Shown here: positions 1 through 8,013 of the stretch, one piece after another | How the letters are laid out: each line of letters opens with the position of its first letter | Position numbering within the stretch: position 1 is the first letter of the stretch | Assembly (NCBI GenBank): GCA_964431365.1 | Contig: CAYSJJ010000020.1 | Location: 1-56,312, forward strand | DNA from: Geomobilibacter sp964431365 | GTDB lineage: Bacteria > Desulfobacterota > Desulfuromonadia > Geobacterales > DSM-12255 | Length of the DNA stretch: 56,312 nt | Direction: 5' to 3' | The notes under the pieces: model-generated | Seen by the model: only the letters and a program-made list of their open reading frames with translations | The model's database searches: none | What the model was told of the DNA's origin: nothing | Program-made: the position numbers and the translations under genes

Positions 1-30
1 CCTCCTTTGGGGTTAGTTCAACTCAGTAAC

Positions 31-98
31 CCCCCTCAATCCCCCCTTATCAGGGGGGAGTCGTAAGCCTCCCCTGATAAGGGGAGGTTTGGAGGGGT
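31..98. repeat. Long imperfect inverted repeat (hairpin) 3' of the ABC ATPase gene
   Basis: Two arms of about 28-30 nt (31-60 and 67-98) are reverse complements with few mismatches, and each contains the core CCCCTTATCAGGGG or its complement. The loop is only about 6 nt. It sits 12 nt beyond the stop codon of the minus-strand ATPase gene, so it may act as a transcription-end hairpin, but no U-run follows. It looks like a member of a dispersed repeat family. No other copy is present in this window. Confidence 0.7.
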
Positions 99-109
99 TG
101 GTTGCGTCC

Positions 110-844
110 TCAGTGCATCGGTGACAACAACTGCTTGAGAAACTGCTTGGCTCGGTCGTGCTGCGGGTTCTTGAAGAACTCCTCCGGTTTCGCCTCCTCC
201 AGGATGACGCCGTGGTCCATGAAGACGACCCGGTGGGAGACCTCCCGGGCGAACCCCATCTCATGGGTCACCACCACCATGGTCATGCCGCTCCCTGCCA
301 GGTCCTGCATGACCGCCAGCACCTCGCCGATCATCTCCGGGTCCAGCGCCGAGGTTGGCTCGTCGAAGAGCATGATGCGCGGCTTCATGGCCAGTGCCCG
401 GGCGATGGCGACCCGCTGCTGCTGCCCGCCGGAGAGCTGGGAGGGATGGCTGTCCCGCTTTTCCGCCAGGCCGACCCGCTCCAGCAGGGCAACAGCCTGC
501 TCTTCGGCCTCACGCTTCGGCGTCTGGCGGATCTTGATGGGGGCAAGGGTAATGTTCTGGAGTGCTGTCAGGTGAGGATAGAGATTGAACTGCTGGAAAA
601 CGAAACCGACCTCCGCCCGCAGGCGGTTGATGTTCACCTTCCTGTCGGCCAGGTCCATGCCGTCGACCACCAGGCTCCCCTGGTCGATCGGCTCCAGCTG
701 GTTGATGGTCCGGATCAGGGTCGACTTGCCCGACCCCGAGGGACCGCAGACCACCAGCACTTCGCCCGGCTTGACGTGGAGATTGATGTCGTTGAGAACG
801 TGGAGAGTCTTGAACCATTTGTGAACGCCCTGAAATCGGATCAT
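110..844 (-). CDS. glnQ: Polar amino-acid ABC transporter ATP-binding protein (GlnQ/AapP type)
   Basis: This is the ATPase subunit of a polar amino-acid importer, which drives uptake from the cytoplasmic face of the inner membrane. At 244 aa it has the usual family length. Visible motifs are Walker A GPSGSGKS (residues 34-41), Q-loop near 84-85, signature LSGGQQQR (137-144), Walker B IMLFDEP followed by the D-loop SALD (about 157-168), and the switch histidine in VVTHEM (about 194). The ATG is preceded by GGGAG at a spacing of 5. A promoter with a consensus -10 lies just upstream. Permease and binding-protein genes are not beside it in this window: a hairpin repeat follows the stop codon and an unrelated gene lies upstream. 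It may therefore be a stand-alone ATPase, or its partners may lie beyond the left edge. The substrate (glutamine, glutamate or another polar amino acid) cannot be read from the sequence. Confidence 0.9.
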   Translation of the reverse strand: MIRFQGVHKWFKTLHVLNDINLHVKPGEVLVVCGPSGSGKSTLIRTINQLEPIDQGSLVVDGMDLADRKVNINRLRAEVGFVFQQFNLYPHLTALQNITLAPIKIRQTPKREAEEQAVALLERVGLAEKRDSHPSQLSGGQQQRVAIARALAMKPRIMLFDEPTSALDPEMIGEVLAVMQDLAGSGMTMVVVTHEMGFAREVSHRVVFMDHGVILEEAKPEEFFKNPQHDRAKQFLKQLLSPMH

Positions 845-882
845 GGCAACTCCCGGGGAAATAACCGCCTGTTTGGGCGTTC

Positions 883-910
883 ATTATAACGGCTTTGGCC
901 GGGAAAGCAA
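883..910 (-). promoter_or_regulatory. Sigma-70-type promoter for the ABC ATPase gene
   Basis: On the minus strand the sequence reads TTGCTT (905-910), a 16-bp spacer, then TATAAT (883-888), with the start codon about 40 nt downstream. The -10 is a perfect consensus and the -35 matches at 4 of 6 positions. Inferred from sequence only. Confidence 0.6.
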
Positions 911-928
911 TCGACTGGGGCGTTTACG

Positions 929-1687
929 CTATTTACGGATAACGCGCCGCCGCATCCCGCCCATGGCGGCCATCTGCTGCTTCTGGATGGTGGCCGGGTT
1001 TTCCAGGTGGAACTGCAGCCACATCTCGCCGTAACCGGTCATCTTCATCCGCTTCCCTTCCTTCAGGAGGGCGAGGTTCTGGGTCAGGTTCTCGTCGCCG
1101 GCGATCTTCTTCAGGCCCCGTTCAAGGACCTCCTTTGCCTTGTCGACATCGCCGCCGTCGGCCAGACACCAGGCGTAGAGCGCCCAGAGGAGTGATTCCT
1201 TCGGGGTGCCGAGCACGGCCTTCTCGAAGGTATCCTTCATCGTATCCCGCTTGTTCCGCTTCATGTAGGTGATCGCCAGCATCCCCATGGTCACCCAGTT
1301 CTTGAAGAACCCTTTCTGCAGATACGGGAAGGCGCTGGAGAAGTCGCGCTTGATGTAGTAGAGCATGCCGATGGCCGAGTGTACCTGCCCTGTCACGTAG
1401 ATCTGCCACTTGCCGTACTGCAAGGCAGGCTGCATCTCCCTGATCGCCTTGTCCACCAGCGCAAGCTGCATCTCCTTGCTGCCGGCCCGCTGGGTCTGCA
1501 GGTCCTTCATGGCCGACGTCATGATCGTCTCGACCTTTTTCATGAAATAGCGACTGAGAAGGGCAAAGGCACCGAGACAGAGGGCGAGACCGATGATGAG
1601 GGAGATCCACCAGGTGAGCTTGACGGCAAACGTCAGGACCAGAAACGTGACAACGGCAATGGCGATGGAGATGATGATATTGTACAT
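929..1687 (-). CDS. Uncharacterised membrane-anchored TPR-like protein
   Basis: The 252-aa product has two N-terminal hydrophobic helices (about residues 3-24 and 27-47). A cytoplasmic helical region with TPR-like character follows, for example ALYAWCLADGGDVDKAKEVL near 175-195. The C-terminus is short, basic and methionine-rich. The layout suggests a small inner-membrane scaffold. I do not recognise a named family, and no catalytic motif is visible. The ATG at 1685-1687 has only a weak, distant AAGGGG upstream. The gene lies between the ABC ATPase and mltD on the same strand, but the intergenic regions and a terminator-like repeat upstream argue that it is a separate transcription unit. Confidence 0.75.
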   Translation of the reverse strand: MYNIIISIAIAVVTFLVLTFAVKLTWWISLIIGLALCLGAFALLSRYFMKKVETIMTSAMKDLQTQRAGSKEMQLALVDKAIREMQPALQYGKWQIYVTGQVHSAIGMLYYIKRDFSSAFPYLQKGFFKNWVTMGMLAITYMKRNKRDTMKDTFEKAVLGTPKESLLWALYAWCLADGGDVDKAKEVLERGLKKIAGDENLTQNLALLKEGKRMKMTGYGEMWLQFHLENPATIQKQQMAAMGGMRRRVIRK

Positions 1688-1821
1688 AGTGGAACGAAAC
1701 CCCTTCTTACAATACTGGATGGTAAACTTACGTGCTTAATCCGCGTCATCCGCGGTCTGGCGCAGCTATGGGTATAGCCGCGTTGGTGCTGATTGACCAA
1801 CAGAAAATGTTCAAAAACTCA

Positions 1822-1940
1822 GGTTGCTCAAAAATAGTCAGATCGTCGCACCCGCAGAAAGCTCCGCGGAGGCGTAGCAGCGCTACGCCGCACAAAGGAG
1901 CTTTCGAGGACGGCGGCGAGATGGCTGTTTTTCAGCAACC
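1822..1940 (-). repeat. Stop-codon-proximal structured repeat, copy A
   Basis: This 119-nt imperfect palindrome has outer arms GGTTGCTC...CAGCAACC, an inner pair AAAGCTCC/GGAGCTTT, and a perfect central hairpin GGCGTAGCAGCGCTACGCC at 1871-1889. It begins 5 nt after the mltD stop codon (minus strand). A T-rich stretch follows on the minus strand (GAGTTTTTGAACATTTT), so it could terminate mltD transcription. Related copies lie at 9226-9367, 10738-10861 and 34833-34933, with a one-arm remnant at 5896-5912. Confidence 0.85.
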
Positions 1941-1945
1941 TTCCG

Positions 1946-3445
1946 TCAGCTCTTCTCTTCACTGCTACCCGGCAGCGCATCCTTGTCCACGGACTTGGCA
2001 ACGATGATCCGTTTCCCCGGCCGGAGCGCCACCCTCTCCTTCAGGTTGTTCCAGGCGGCGAGGATCTTGGCGGAAACGTTGAAACGGCGGGCCAGGGATG
2101 CCAGGGTGTCCCCCTTCTTCACCGTGTAGAACCGTGTCGTCTCCTGCTTTTCCGGCGTTTCGTCCTTTTTCGAAGGAGCGGCAATCACCGTCGGTGCCTG
2201 TTCTGCCGGCTTCTCCGGCCCCTTTTCCACGGCGACCGGCACCAGGATGCTCTTGCCCTTCAGCCGCGCCCCGCTTTTCAGGCGGTTCGCCTCGGCCAGG
2301 GCCTCCACCGTGGTATTGAACCGCTTGGCCACCGTGGCCAGGGTATCACGTTTCTTCGCCTTGTAGCGGGTATAGACGACCCGCTCCGTATAGCGCTGGT
2401 TTTCGGGGATCTTGGCGTACTCGACCTCGAAGAGCCCCTTCTTCCCCTTGGGGAGCTTGAGCTGATAGTTGTCGTAACCGGGGGGCGTGCACCAGCGGCG
2501 CAGTTCAGGGTTCAGCTCCTTGAGGGTCTGGTACGGCACGTCGGCGATACGGGCGATCAGTTCCAGATCGGTCCTGCTCGGGACCGTCACCGTGTCCAGC
2601 TCCAGCGCCGGCAGGTAGGCGACGTCGGCGAACCCGTAGCGGGCCGGCTCCTTGGCGATGATGGCCGCTGCCAGCAGCTTGGGAACGTAGTCCTTGGTCT
2701 CCCTCTTCAGGTACGACCCCTTGGTCAGCTGCCAGAAATCCCGGCTGTTGTACATGTCGATGGCCCTGAGGATCTTGTTCTCGCCGGCGTTGTACCCCGC
2801 GGCCGCCAGGTACCAGTCGTTGTTGAAGAGGGCGTAGAGTTCCTTCAGGTAGAGGGCTGCAGCAATGGTCGACTTCAGCGGGTCGCGGCGTTCGTCGATC
2901 CATTGGTCGATCCGGAGGGAGTAACGCTTGCCGGTGCCGGACATGAACTGCCATGGCCCGACGGCGCTCGCCACGGAGATGGCGTGGGGGGTGAACCCGC
3001 TCTCGATCATGGCAAGGTAGACCAGGTCTTCGGGAAGTTTTTCCTTCCTGAGGACCTCTTTCATGAGCGGGATGTAGCGCTCGGAACGGGAGAGCCAGCG
3101 GGCAAAGGAACTGCGCCCCCTGGTCTGGAAGTAGTTGACGAAGTACTCCACCTTGCCGTTAAGGGTAAGGGGGATATCCGAGTCGGGAAGATCCACCGGG
3201 GGATAGCGAAGTTCGATCTCGTCGGAGAGGTGCGCCAGCCCCTCTTCGCCGGCCGCGGGCTCGGCGTCGGCAATCCCCAGGGAGCGTATCAGTTCGGCTT
3301 CCCGCCCCAGTGATGCCACCTGGATGCCCCGGGTCGTAAGAATCGCCTCTTCGGCAGGAGGGTTGGCCGGCAGTTCCGGACGCTGGGCGGCAACGCCTGG
3401 TGACGCCACGAAAATGATAATGAAAAGGGAAAGGAGCTGCAGCAT
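1946..3445 (-). CDS. mltD: Membrane-bound lytic murein transglycosylase D with LysM repeats
   Basis: The enzyme cleaves the MurNAc-GlcNAc bond of peptidoglycan to give 1,6-anhydro products in the periplasm. I chose the ATG at 3443-3445, giving 499 aa, because it is followed at once by a signal peptide (hydrophobic core, cleavage near SPGVAA|Q). The open frame extends 65 codons further upstream, but that part has no secretory character. The SLT domain carries the catalytic glutamate in AMIESGF (about residue 148), followed by GPWQFM and the AGYNAGE motif. The C-terminal third has two clear LysM peptidoglycan-binding repeats (the last beginning FYTVKKGDTLASLARRF) and a weaker LysM-like segment before them. 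No lipobox cysteine was seen, so membrane lipidation as in E. coli MltD is doubtful. The gene diverges from pgi. Confidence 0.88.
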   Translation of the reverse strand: MLQLLSLFIIIFVASPGVAAQRPELPANPPAEEAILTTRGIQVASLGREAELIRSLGIADAEPAAGEEGLAHLSDEIELRYPPVDLPDSDIPLTLNGKVEYFVNYFQTRGRSSFARWLSRSERYIPLMKEVLRKEKLPEDLVYLAMIESGFTPHAISVASAVGPWQFMSGTGKRYSLRIDQWIDERRDPLKSTIAAALYLKELYALFNNDWYLAAAGYNAGENKILRAIDMYNSRDFWQLTKGSYLKRETKDYVPKLLAAAIIAKEPARYGFADVAYLPALELDTVTVPSRTDLELIARIADVPYQTLKELNPELRRWCTPPGYDNYQLKLPKGKKGLFEVEYAKIPENQRYTERVVYTRYKAKKRDTLATVAKRFNTTVEALAEANRLKSGARLKGKSILVPVAVEKGPEKPAEQAPTVIAAPSKKDETPEKQETTRFYTVKKGDTLASLARRFNVSAKILAAWNNLKERVALRPGKRIIVAKSVDKDALPGSSEEKS

Positions 3446-3641
3446 TGGGGTCCACCGCCGCACCAGCGATACCGGATATCCGGCGCACGGGCGGCTGCAT
3501 AAAAAAGGATGGCGCAGTATAGAGGAATTTTCCCCCACTGTCAAATCGGGGTACGGGGACGATGACGTCGTTGCGGCAGGGCGCCGATGTGGTAATAGTT
3601 TATGGCCTGACAACACACTATCGGCCATACGGGAGAACACG

Positions 3642-5228
3642 ATGACGACTCTGAATCATTGGCACCGTTACCAGGAACACCTCTGCGCCTCTCCGCAGAT
3701 CGGGCTTACCCTCGACATCAGCCGCATGAACTTCGGCGATGACTTCCTCCCCCACATGGAGCAGGCCATGCAGCGGGCCTATACGGCCATGGCCGAACTG
3801 GAGGGGGGCGCCATCGCCAACCCGGATGAAGGGCGGATGGTGGGACACTACTGGCTGCGGGCCCCTGAACTGGCACCGACACCGGAGATCAGCGCGGAGA
3901 TCGAATTCACGGTCCGGGCGGTGCAGGAGTTCGCCGCCGACATCCACGGGGCGGCCATCACCACCCCGGCCGGCACACCGTTTCGCCGCCTGCTGGTGAT
4001 CGGCATCGGCGGGTCGGCACTGGGACCCCAGTTCGTTGCCGATGCGCTCGGCTCGGCAACGGACCGGATGAGACCATACTTTTTTGACAACACCGACCCG
4101 GACGGCATGGACCGGGTCATTGACGAAATCGGTCCTCTCCTCTCCGAGACCCTGACCCTGGTCATCTCCAAGAGCGGCGGCACCAAGGAGACCCGGAACG
4201 GCATGCTGGAGGCCCGGGCCGCCTATCTCCGCGCCGGCCTGGAGTTCCCCCACTATGCCGTGGCGGTGACCGGCGCCGGCAGCGAACTGGACAGAACCGC
4301 CATCAACGAAGGGTGGCTGGCCCGTTTCCCCATGTGGGACTGGGTCGGCGGCCGGACCTCGATCACGTCGGCGGTGGGGCTCCTGCCGGCCGCGCTGCAG
4401 GGGGTGGACACCGCCGGACTCCTGGAGGGTGCGCGACTCTGCGACGCCATTACCCGCTCCACGGAAACCCGCCGCAACCCGGCAGCGCTGCTGGCCTTGA
4501 TGTGGCACCATGCCACCGGCGGGCGCGGCGCCAAGGACATGGTCGTCCTCCCCTACCGGGACCGCCTTCTCCTCTTCTCCCGCTATCTCCAGCAGCTCGT
4601 CATGGAGTCCATCGGCAAGGAGTTGGACCTGACCGGCGCGGTGGTCAATCAGGGGATCTCGGTCTACGGCAACAAGGGGTCCACCGACCAGCACGCCTAT
4701 GTGCAGCAACTCCGTGAGGGGGTGCCCAACTTCTTCGTCACCTTCATCCAGGTGTTGCAGGACCGGGCAGGGACGTCCATGGCCGTCGACCCGGGGGTCA
4801 CCAGCGGCGACTACCTCTTCGGCTTCCTGCAGGGAACCCGCCAGGCCCTGGCGGAAAAAGGGCGGGAATCGCTCACCATCACCGTCGATGAGCTGGACGC
4901 CCGGACCATCGGGGCGCTCATCGCACTCTACGAGCGGGCTGTCGGCTTCTATGCCAGCCTGGTCGGCATCAACGCCTACCACCAGCCCGGGGTGGAGGCG
5001 GGTAAGAAGGCGGCCGGCGTGGTGCTGAAGCTGCAGGAGGAAATTTTCGCCCTGCTCCGGTCCCGGCAGGGAGAGCCGCTCACCGCCGAGGAGGTTGCCG
5101 TAGGACTCGGCAAGGCCGATCAGGCGGAAACCGTCTATCACATCCTGCGCCACGCCGCCGCCAATCCGGACCACGGCATCGCCATGGTAGCGACCGAGCC
5201 GCCCTGGCTGAGCCGGTTCAAGGGGTGA
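3642..5228 (+). CDS. pgi: Glucose-6-phosphate isomerase
   Basis: The enzyme interconverts glucose 6-phosphate and fructose 6-phosphate in the cytoplasm. In acetate-growing Geobacter relatives it would mainly serve gluconeogenesis and sugar-nucleotide supply. The product is 528 aa. The ATG at 3642 has GGGAG at a good distance; the open frame extends further upstream but overlaps the mltD promoter region. Family motifs visible are GIGGSALGPQF, the sugar-phosphate-binding SKSGGTKETRNG, and the second PGI signature region GKELDLTGAVVNQGISVYG containing the conserved lysine and glycines, followed by GSTDQHAYVQQL. The next gene is 114 bp downstream with its own ribosome-binding site. Confidence 0.95.
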   Translation: MTTLNHWHRYQEHLCASPQIGLTLDISRMNFGDDFLPHMEQAMQRAYTAMAELEGGAIANPDEGRMVGHYWLRAPELAPTPEISAEIEFTVRAVQEFAADIHGAAITTPAGTPFRRLLVIGIGGSALGPQFVADALGSATDRMRPYFFDNTDPDGMDRVIDEIGPLLSETLTLVISKSGGTKETRNGMLEARAAYLRAGLEFPHYAVAVTGAGSELDRTAINEGWLARFPMWDWVGGRTSITSAVGLLPAALQGVDTAGLLEGARLCDAITRSTETRRNPAALLALMWHHATGGRGAKDMVVLPYRDRLLLFSRYLQQLVMESIGKELDLTGAVVNQGISVYGNKGSTDQHAYVQQLREGVPNFFVTFIQVLQDRAGTSMAVDPGVTSGDYLFGFLQGTRQALAEKGRESLTITVDELDARTIGALIALYERAVGFYASLVGINAYHQPGVEAGKKAAGVVLKLQEEIFALLRSRQGEPLTAEEVAVGLGKADQAETVYHILRHAAANPDHGIAMVATEPPWLSRFKG

Positions 5229-5342
5229 ATCTGCAGAGGCCTGATTCTCAAGGGGCGACGACTTTCGTTTCAGGGCGTGTCAACCATCAGCCCGATGTAA
5301 CGTTTTGGATGGCATACGCCGTATCTTGAAAGGAGATAACCC

Positions 5343-5756
5343 ATGAACAGAACGAAACGATTGACCGTCGCCGTGGCAGGATTGCTGGGGCTGGCTCTGG
5401 TGGCCGGACAGGCCCTGGCCCAGACCGGTGAGCCGCAGCAGGGAAAACCGGGAATGACGCGCCAGGAAAAAGGGAAGTGGCAGCCAGATCCGGCCCGCCA
5501 CCTCCAGAACCTTACCAAGCGACTCGACCTGACCGCCGAGCAGCAGGAGAAGATCAAGCCGATCCTCGATGAGGAGGCCAGCCAGATGAAGGCGATCGAC
5601 AGCGAGAAGCTCACCCGTGCCGAACGGCGCGCCAGGATGCAGGAGCTCCGCAAGGGCTCTTTCGAGAAGATCAAGCCGCTGCTGACCCCTGAACAGCTGA
5701 AGAAGCATGATGCCATGCGGGAGCGGATGCAGGAAAAGATGCGGGACCGGCGCTAA
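5343..5756 (+). CDS. Spy/CpxP-like periplasmic helical protein
   Basis: This 137-aa protein has a typical signal peptide (residues 1-26, ending GQALA|Q). The mature part is highly charged and helical, with two LTxxQ-type motifs (LTAEQQEKIKPIL and LTPEQLKKHDAM) separated by a basic, Arg-rich stretch. This is the LTxxQ arrangement of Spy/CpxP proteins, which act as periplasmic chaperones or envelope-stress modulators in enterobacteria. The conserved motifs support the family, but the specific role is inferred. An AAGGAGAT ribosome-binding site precedes the ATG. It follows pgi on the same strand and converges on speA, with a hairpin terminator between them. Confidence 0.8.
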   Translation: MNRTKRLTVAVAGLLGLALVAGQALAQTGEPQQGKPGMTRQEKGKWQPDPARHLQNLTKRLDLTAEQQEKIKPILDEEASQMKAIDSEKLTRAERRARMQELRKGSFEKIKPLLTPEQLKKHDAMRERMQEKMRDRR

Positions 5757-5813
5757 GCCTTACGAGCCAACTACCGGCGGCACTCCCCCCCTTCTCCGGC
5801 ACCGGCAACAAAA

Positions 5814-5854
5814 AAAGGCCCCTGACATTCCATTACGGAACGCCAGGGGCCTTT
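5814..5854 (-). terminator. Rho-independent terminator for speA (probably bidirectional)
   Basis: A perfect 11-bp stem, AAAGGCCCCTG (5814-5824) with CAGGGGCCTTT (5844-5854), encloses a 19-nt loop. On the minus strand the stem runs straight into seven T residues, so termination should be strongest for speA. The plus-strand side has only TTT within the stem. It lies between the convergent spy-like gene and speA. Confidence 0.85.
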
Positions 5855-5895
5855 GCCGTTCAAGTTTGGCAGTTCCCAAGCAGGATGTTTCAGGC

Positions 5896-5912
5896 GCTGT
5901 TTTTCAGCAACC
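5896..5912 (-). repeat. Remnant arm of the stop-codon-proximal repeat
   Basis: On the minus strand GGTTGCTGAAAAACAGC begins 2 nt after the speA stop codon. It is identical to the 5' outer arm of copy A at 1822-1940, and the rest of the element is missing. Same orientation and position relative to a stop codon as the full copies. Confidence 0.6.
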
Positions 5913-5914
5913 TG

Positions 5915-7828
5915 TTATTCACCCAGATAGGTGTACCCCAGCAGGGTCCGGTCCAAGAGCTCGATGAAGTGGCTGCTCTCCTCGATGGAGACCTTGCGCT
6001 GGGCCACCCCTTTCTCCAGGTGTTCCCGGACCCTTTTGAGGATCTCCGGCCCCTTGTACTGGACGTACTTCAGGCTCTCCCAGCAGGCGTCGCCGTTGAT
6101 GACCGTGTCGATCATGTAGCCGGTCTTCTTGTTGAAGGTGATGTGCACCGCGTTGGTGTCGCCGAACAGGTTGTGCAGGTCCCCCAGGATCTCCTGGTAG
6201 GCGCCGATCAGGAAAAAGCCGATGTAGTACTCCTCGTCCTTGCGCATCTTGTGCAGCGGCAGGAACTTGGTCCGGCCGTTCTCCCCCACGAAGCTGGTGA
6301 TCTCGCCGTCCGAATCGCAGGTGATGTCGGCGATGGAGGCGATCACGTCCGGCTTCTGGTTCAGCCGCTGGATCGGGACGATGGGGAAGAGCTGGTCGAT
6401 GGCCCAGGAGTCGGGGACCGACTGGAACAGCGAGAAGTTGGCGAAGTAGGTCTGACGCAGGGCCAGCTGGAAGTTCTGCAGCTCCTCGGGGATCGGCTTG
6501 ATCTTCTCCACGATACTGTTGATCTTCCTGATGATCTTGCCGTAGAGCCACTCGGCCATGGCCCGGTCCTGCAGGGTGAGGTAGCCGAGGTTGAAGAGGC
6601 TCACCGCCTCCTGGATCAGCTGCTGGGTGTCGTGGTAATCCTCGCGGAGGCTGTAGCGGTCGATGCTCTTGTGGATGTCCACCAGCTTCTTGACCGTAGG
6701 AGCCAGCTTCTCCGCCGTGGCCAGGTCTTCCTCGAAATCGGGGGTGAGACGCTGGGTGTTGGTGTTGAGGACGTTGGTCACCAGCACCGAGTAGTGGGCG
6801 ACCGTGGCCCGCCCCGACTCGGAGATGATGTTGGGACACTCCACGCCGGCATCGTCACAGATGTTCTTGATCTGGTAGATGACGTCGTTGGCATACTCGT
6901 CGATGGAGTAGTTGACGGATGAGAAGTAGCTGGACTTGGAGCCGTCGTAGTCCACCCCGAGACCGCCGCCGATATCCACGTACTCGATCCCGACCCCCAG
7001 CTTGCGCAGCTCGGTGTAGATCCGCGCCCCTTCGATCAGGGCGGTCTTGATCTTGTCGATCTTGGTGATCTGGCTGCCGATGTGGAAATGAAGGAGCTTC
7101 ACCTGGTCGATCAGGCCGTTTTCCTCCAGGAGGTCGATGGCGGCGATGATCTCCGACATCCGGAGGCCGAACTTGGCGTCTTCACCGCCGGAGGTGGCCC
7201 ATTTGCCGGTCCCCTTGGAGGAGAGCTTGACCCTGATCCCGAGCTTCGGCCGGATACCGGTCTTCCTGGAGAGTTCGATGATCTTTTCCAGCTCGAACAG
7301 TTTCTCGATCACGATGGTGATGTCGTAACCGACCTTGGTGGCGTAGAGGACCGTCTCGACGTACTCGGTATCCTTGTAACCGTTGCAGATGATCGGGAGG
7401 TTGTTGCCGCTGGAGATGGAGATGCCGGCCACCAGTTCGGGCTTGGAACCGACCTCCAGGCCGATGTTGTAGCGTTTGCCGTAAGAAGCGATCGCCTCCA
7501 CCACCTGGCGCTGCTGGTTCACCTTGATGGGGTAGAAGGTCTGGTACTTGGCCGGGTAATCGTTCTCGGCGATGGCGCTCTTGAAGACCCGGTTGATGCT
7601 GGCGATCCGCCCCTGGAGGACATCCATGAAACGGAGCAGGATGGGGGGCTTGATCTTCCGCTTGATCAGGTCGTCCATCAGCGCCTTGAGGTCGATGGAG
7701 TTCTTGGAGTTGGACGACGGGTGGACACAGACGTTCCCCTTCTTGTTGATGGAGAAGAGGTCGGCGCCCCAGTTATCCAAATTATAAATTTTCGCGGATT
7801 CGTTGATGGACCAGCGTTCGGTTACCAT
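5915..7828 (-). CDS. speA: Biosynthetic arginine decarboxylase
   Basis: A PLP-dependent fold-III decarboxylase that converts arginine to agmatine, the entry step to putrescine. At 637 aa it is close to E. coli SpeA (658 aa). The N-terminal segment WGADLFSIN is followed by the PLP-lysine region FYPIKVNQQRQVVEAI. Further on are LHFHIGSQ, the phosphate-binding GGGLGVDYDG and the conserved cysteine in GDACWESLKYVQY. The ATG at 7826-7828 follows an AGGGTGG-type ribosome-binding site. It is the last of the polyamine genes in transcription order. No agmatinase, agmatine deiminase or N-carbamoylputrescine amidase is in the window, so the agmatine-to-putrescine step must be encoded elsewhere. Confidence 0.95.
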   Translation of the reverse strand: MVTERWSINESAKIYNLDNWGADLFSINKKGNVCVHPSSNSKNSIDLKALMDDLIKRKIKPPILLRFMDVLQGRIASINRVFKSAIAENDYPAKYQTFYPIKVNQQRQVVEAIASYGKRYNIGLEVGSKPELVAGISISSGNNLPIICNGYKDTEYVETVLYATKVGYDITIVIEKLFELEKIIELSRKTGIRPKLGIRVKLSSKGTGKWATSGGEDAKFGLRMSEIIAAIDLLEENGLIDQVKLLHFHIGSQITKIDKIKTALIEGARIYTELRKLGVGIEYVDIGGGLGVDYDGSKSSYFSSVNYSIDEYANDVIYQIKNICDDAGVECPNIISESGRATVAHYSVLVTNVLNTNTQRLTPDFEEDLATAEKLAPTVKKLVDIHKSIDRYSLREDYHDTQQLIQEAVSLFNLGYLTLQDRAMAEWLYGKIIRKINSIVEKIKPIPEELQNFQLALRQTYFANFSLFQSVPDSWAIDQLFPIVPIQRLNQKPDVIASIADITCDSDGEITSFVGENGRTKFLPLHKMRKDEEYYIGFFLIGAYQEILGDLHNLFGDTNAVHITFNKKTGYMIDTVINGDACWESLKYVQYKGPEILKRVREHLEKGVAQRKVSIEESSHFIELLDRTLLGYTYLGE

Positions 7829-7907
7829 AGGCAGTTACCACCCTTCAGCGGGATTTCAGTCTCAAACCAAACAGCATGAAAAAAAACGAAAAACAAAGAG
7901 CGATTTA

Positions 7908-7990
7908 CCGCTGAGGACGCAGAGGGAAAAAGCGAGGGAAGAATAACCCTCAAATAGGGTTTCCTCCGCGGGCCTCTGCGTCCTCTGCGG
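7908..7990. repeat. 18-bp-arm inverted repeat between nspC and speA
   Basis: CCGCTGAGGACGCAGAGG (7908-7925) pairs with CCTCTGCGTCCTCTGCGG (7973-7990) with one mismatch. A single arm of the same element (CCGCAGAGGACGCGGAG, 9181-9197) lies just upstream of nspC, so the family is dispersed here. Function unknown; it could form a large hairpin in the nspC-speA transcript. Confidence 0.75.
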
Positions 7991-8013
7991 TTCAAGCTTT
8001 TCAGGTTTACGGT

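Noticed and set aside
5885..6922. Plus-strand open frame of 345 codons opposite speA
   Set aside because: Antisense to a clearly conserved arginine decarboxylase; low-complexity D/V/L-rich translation with no motif.
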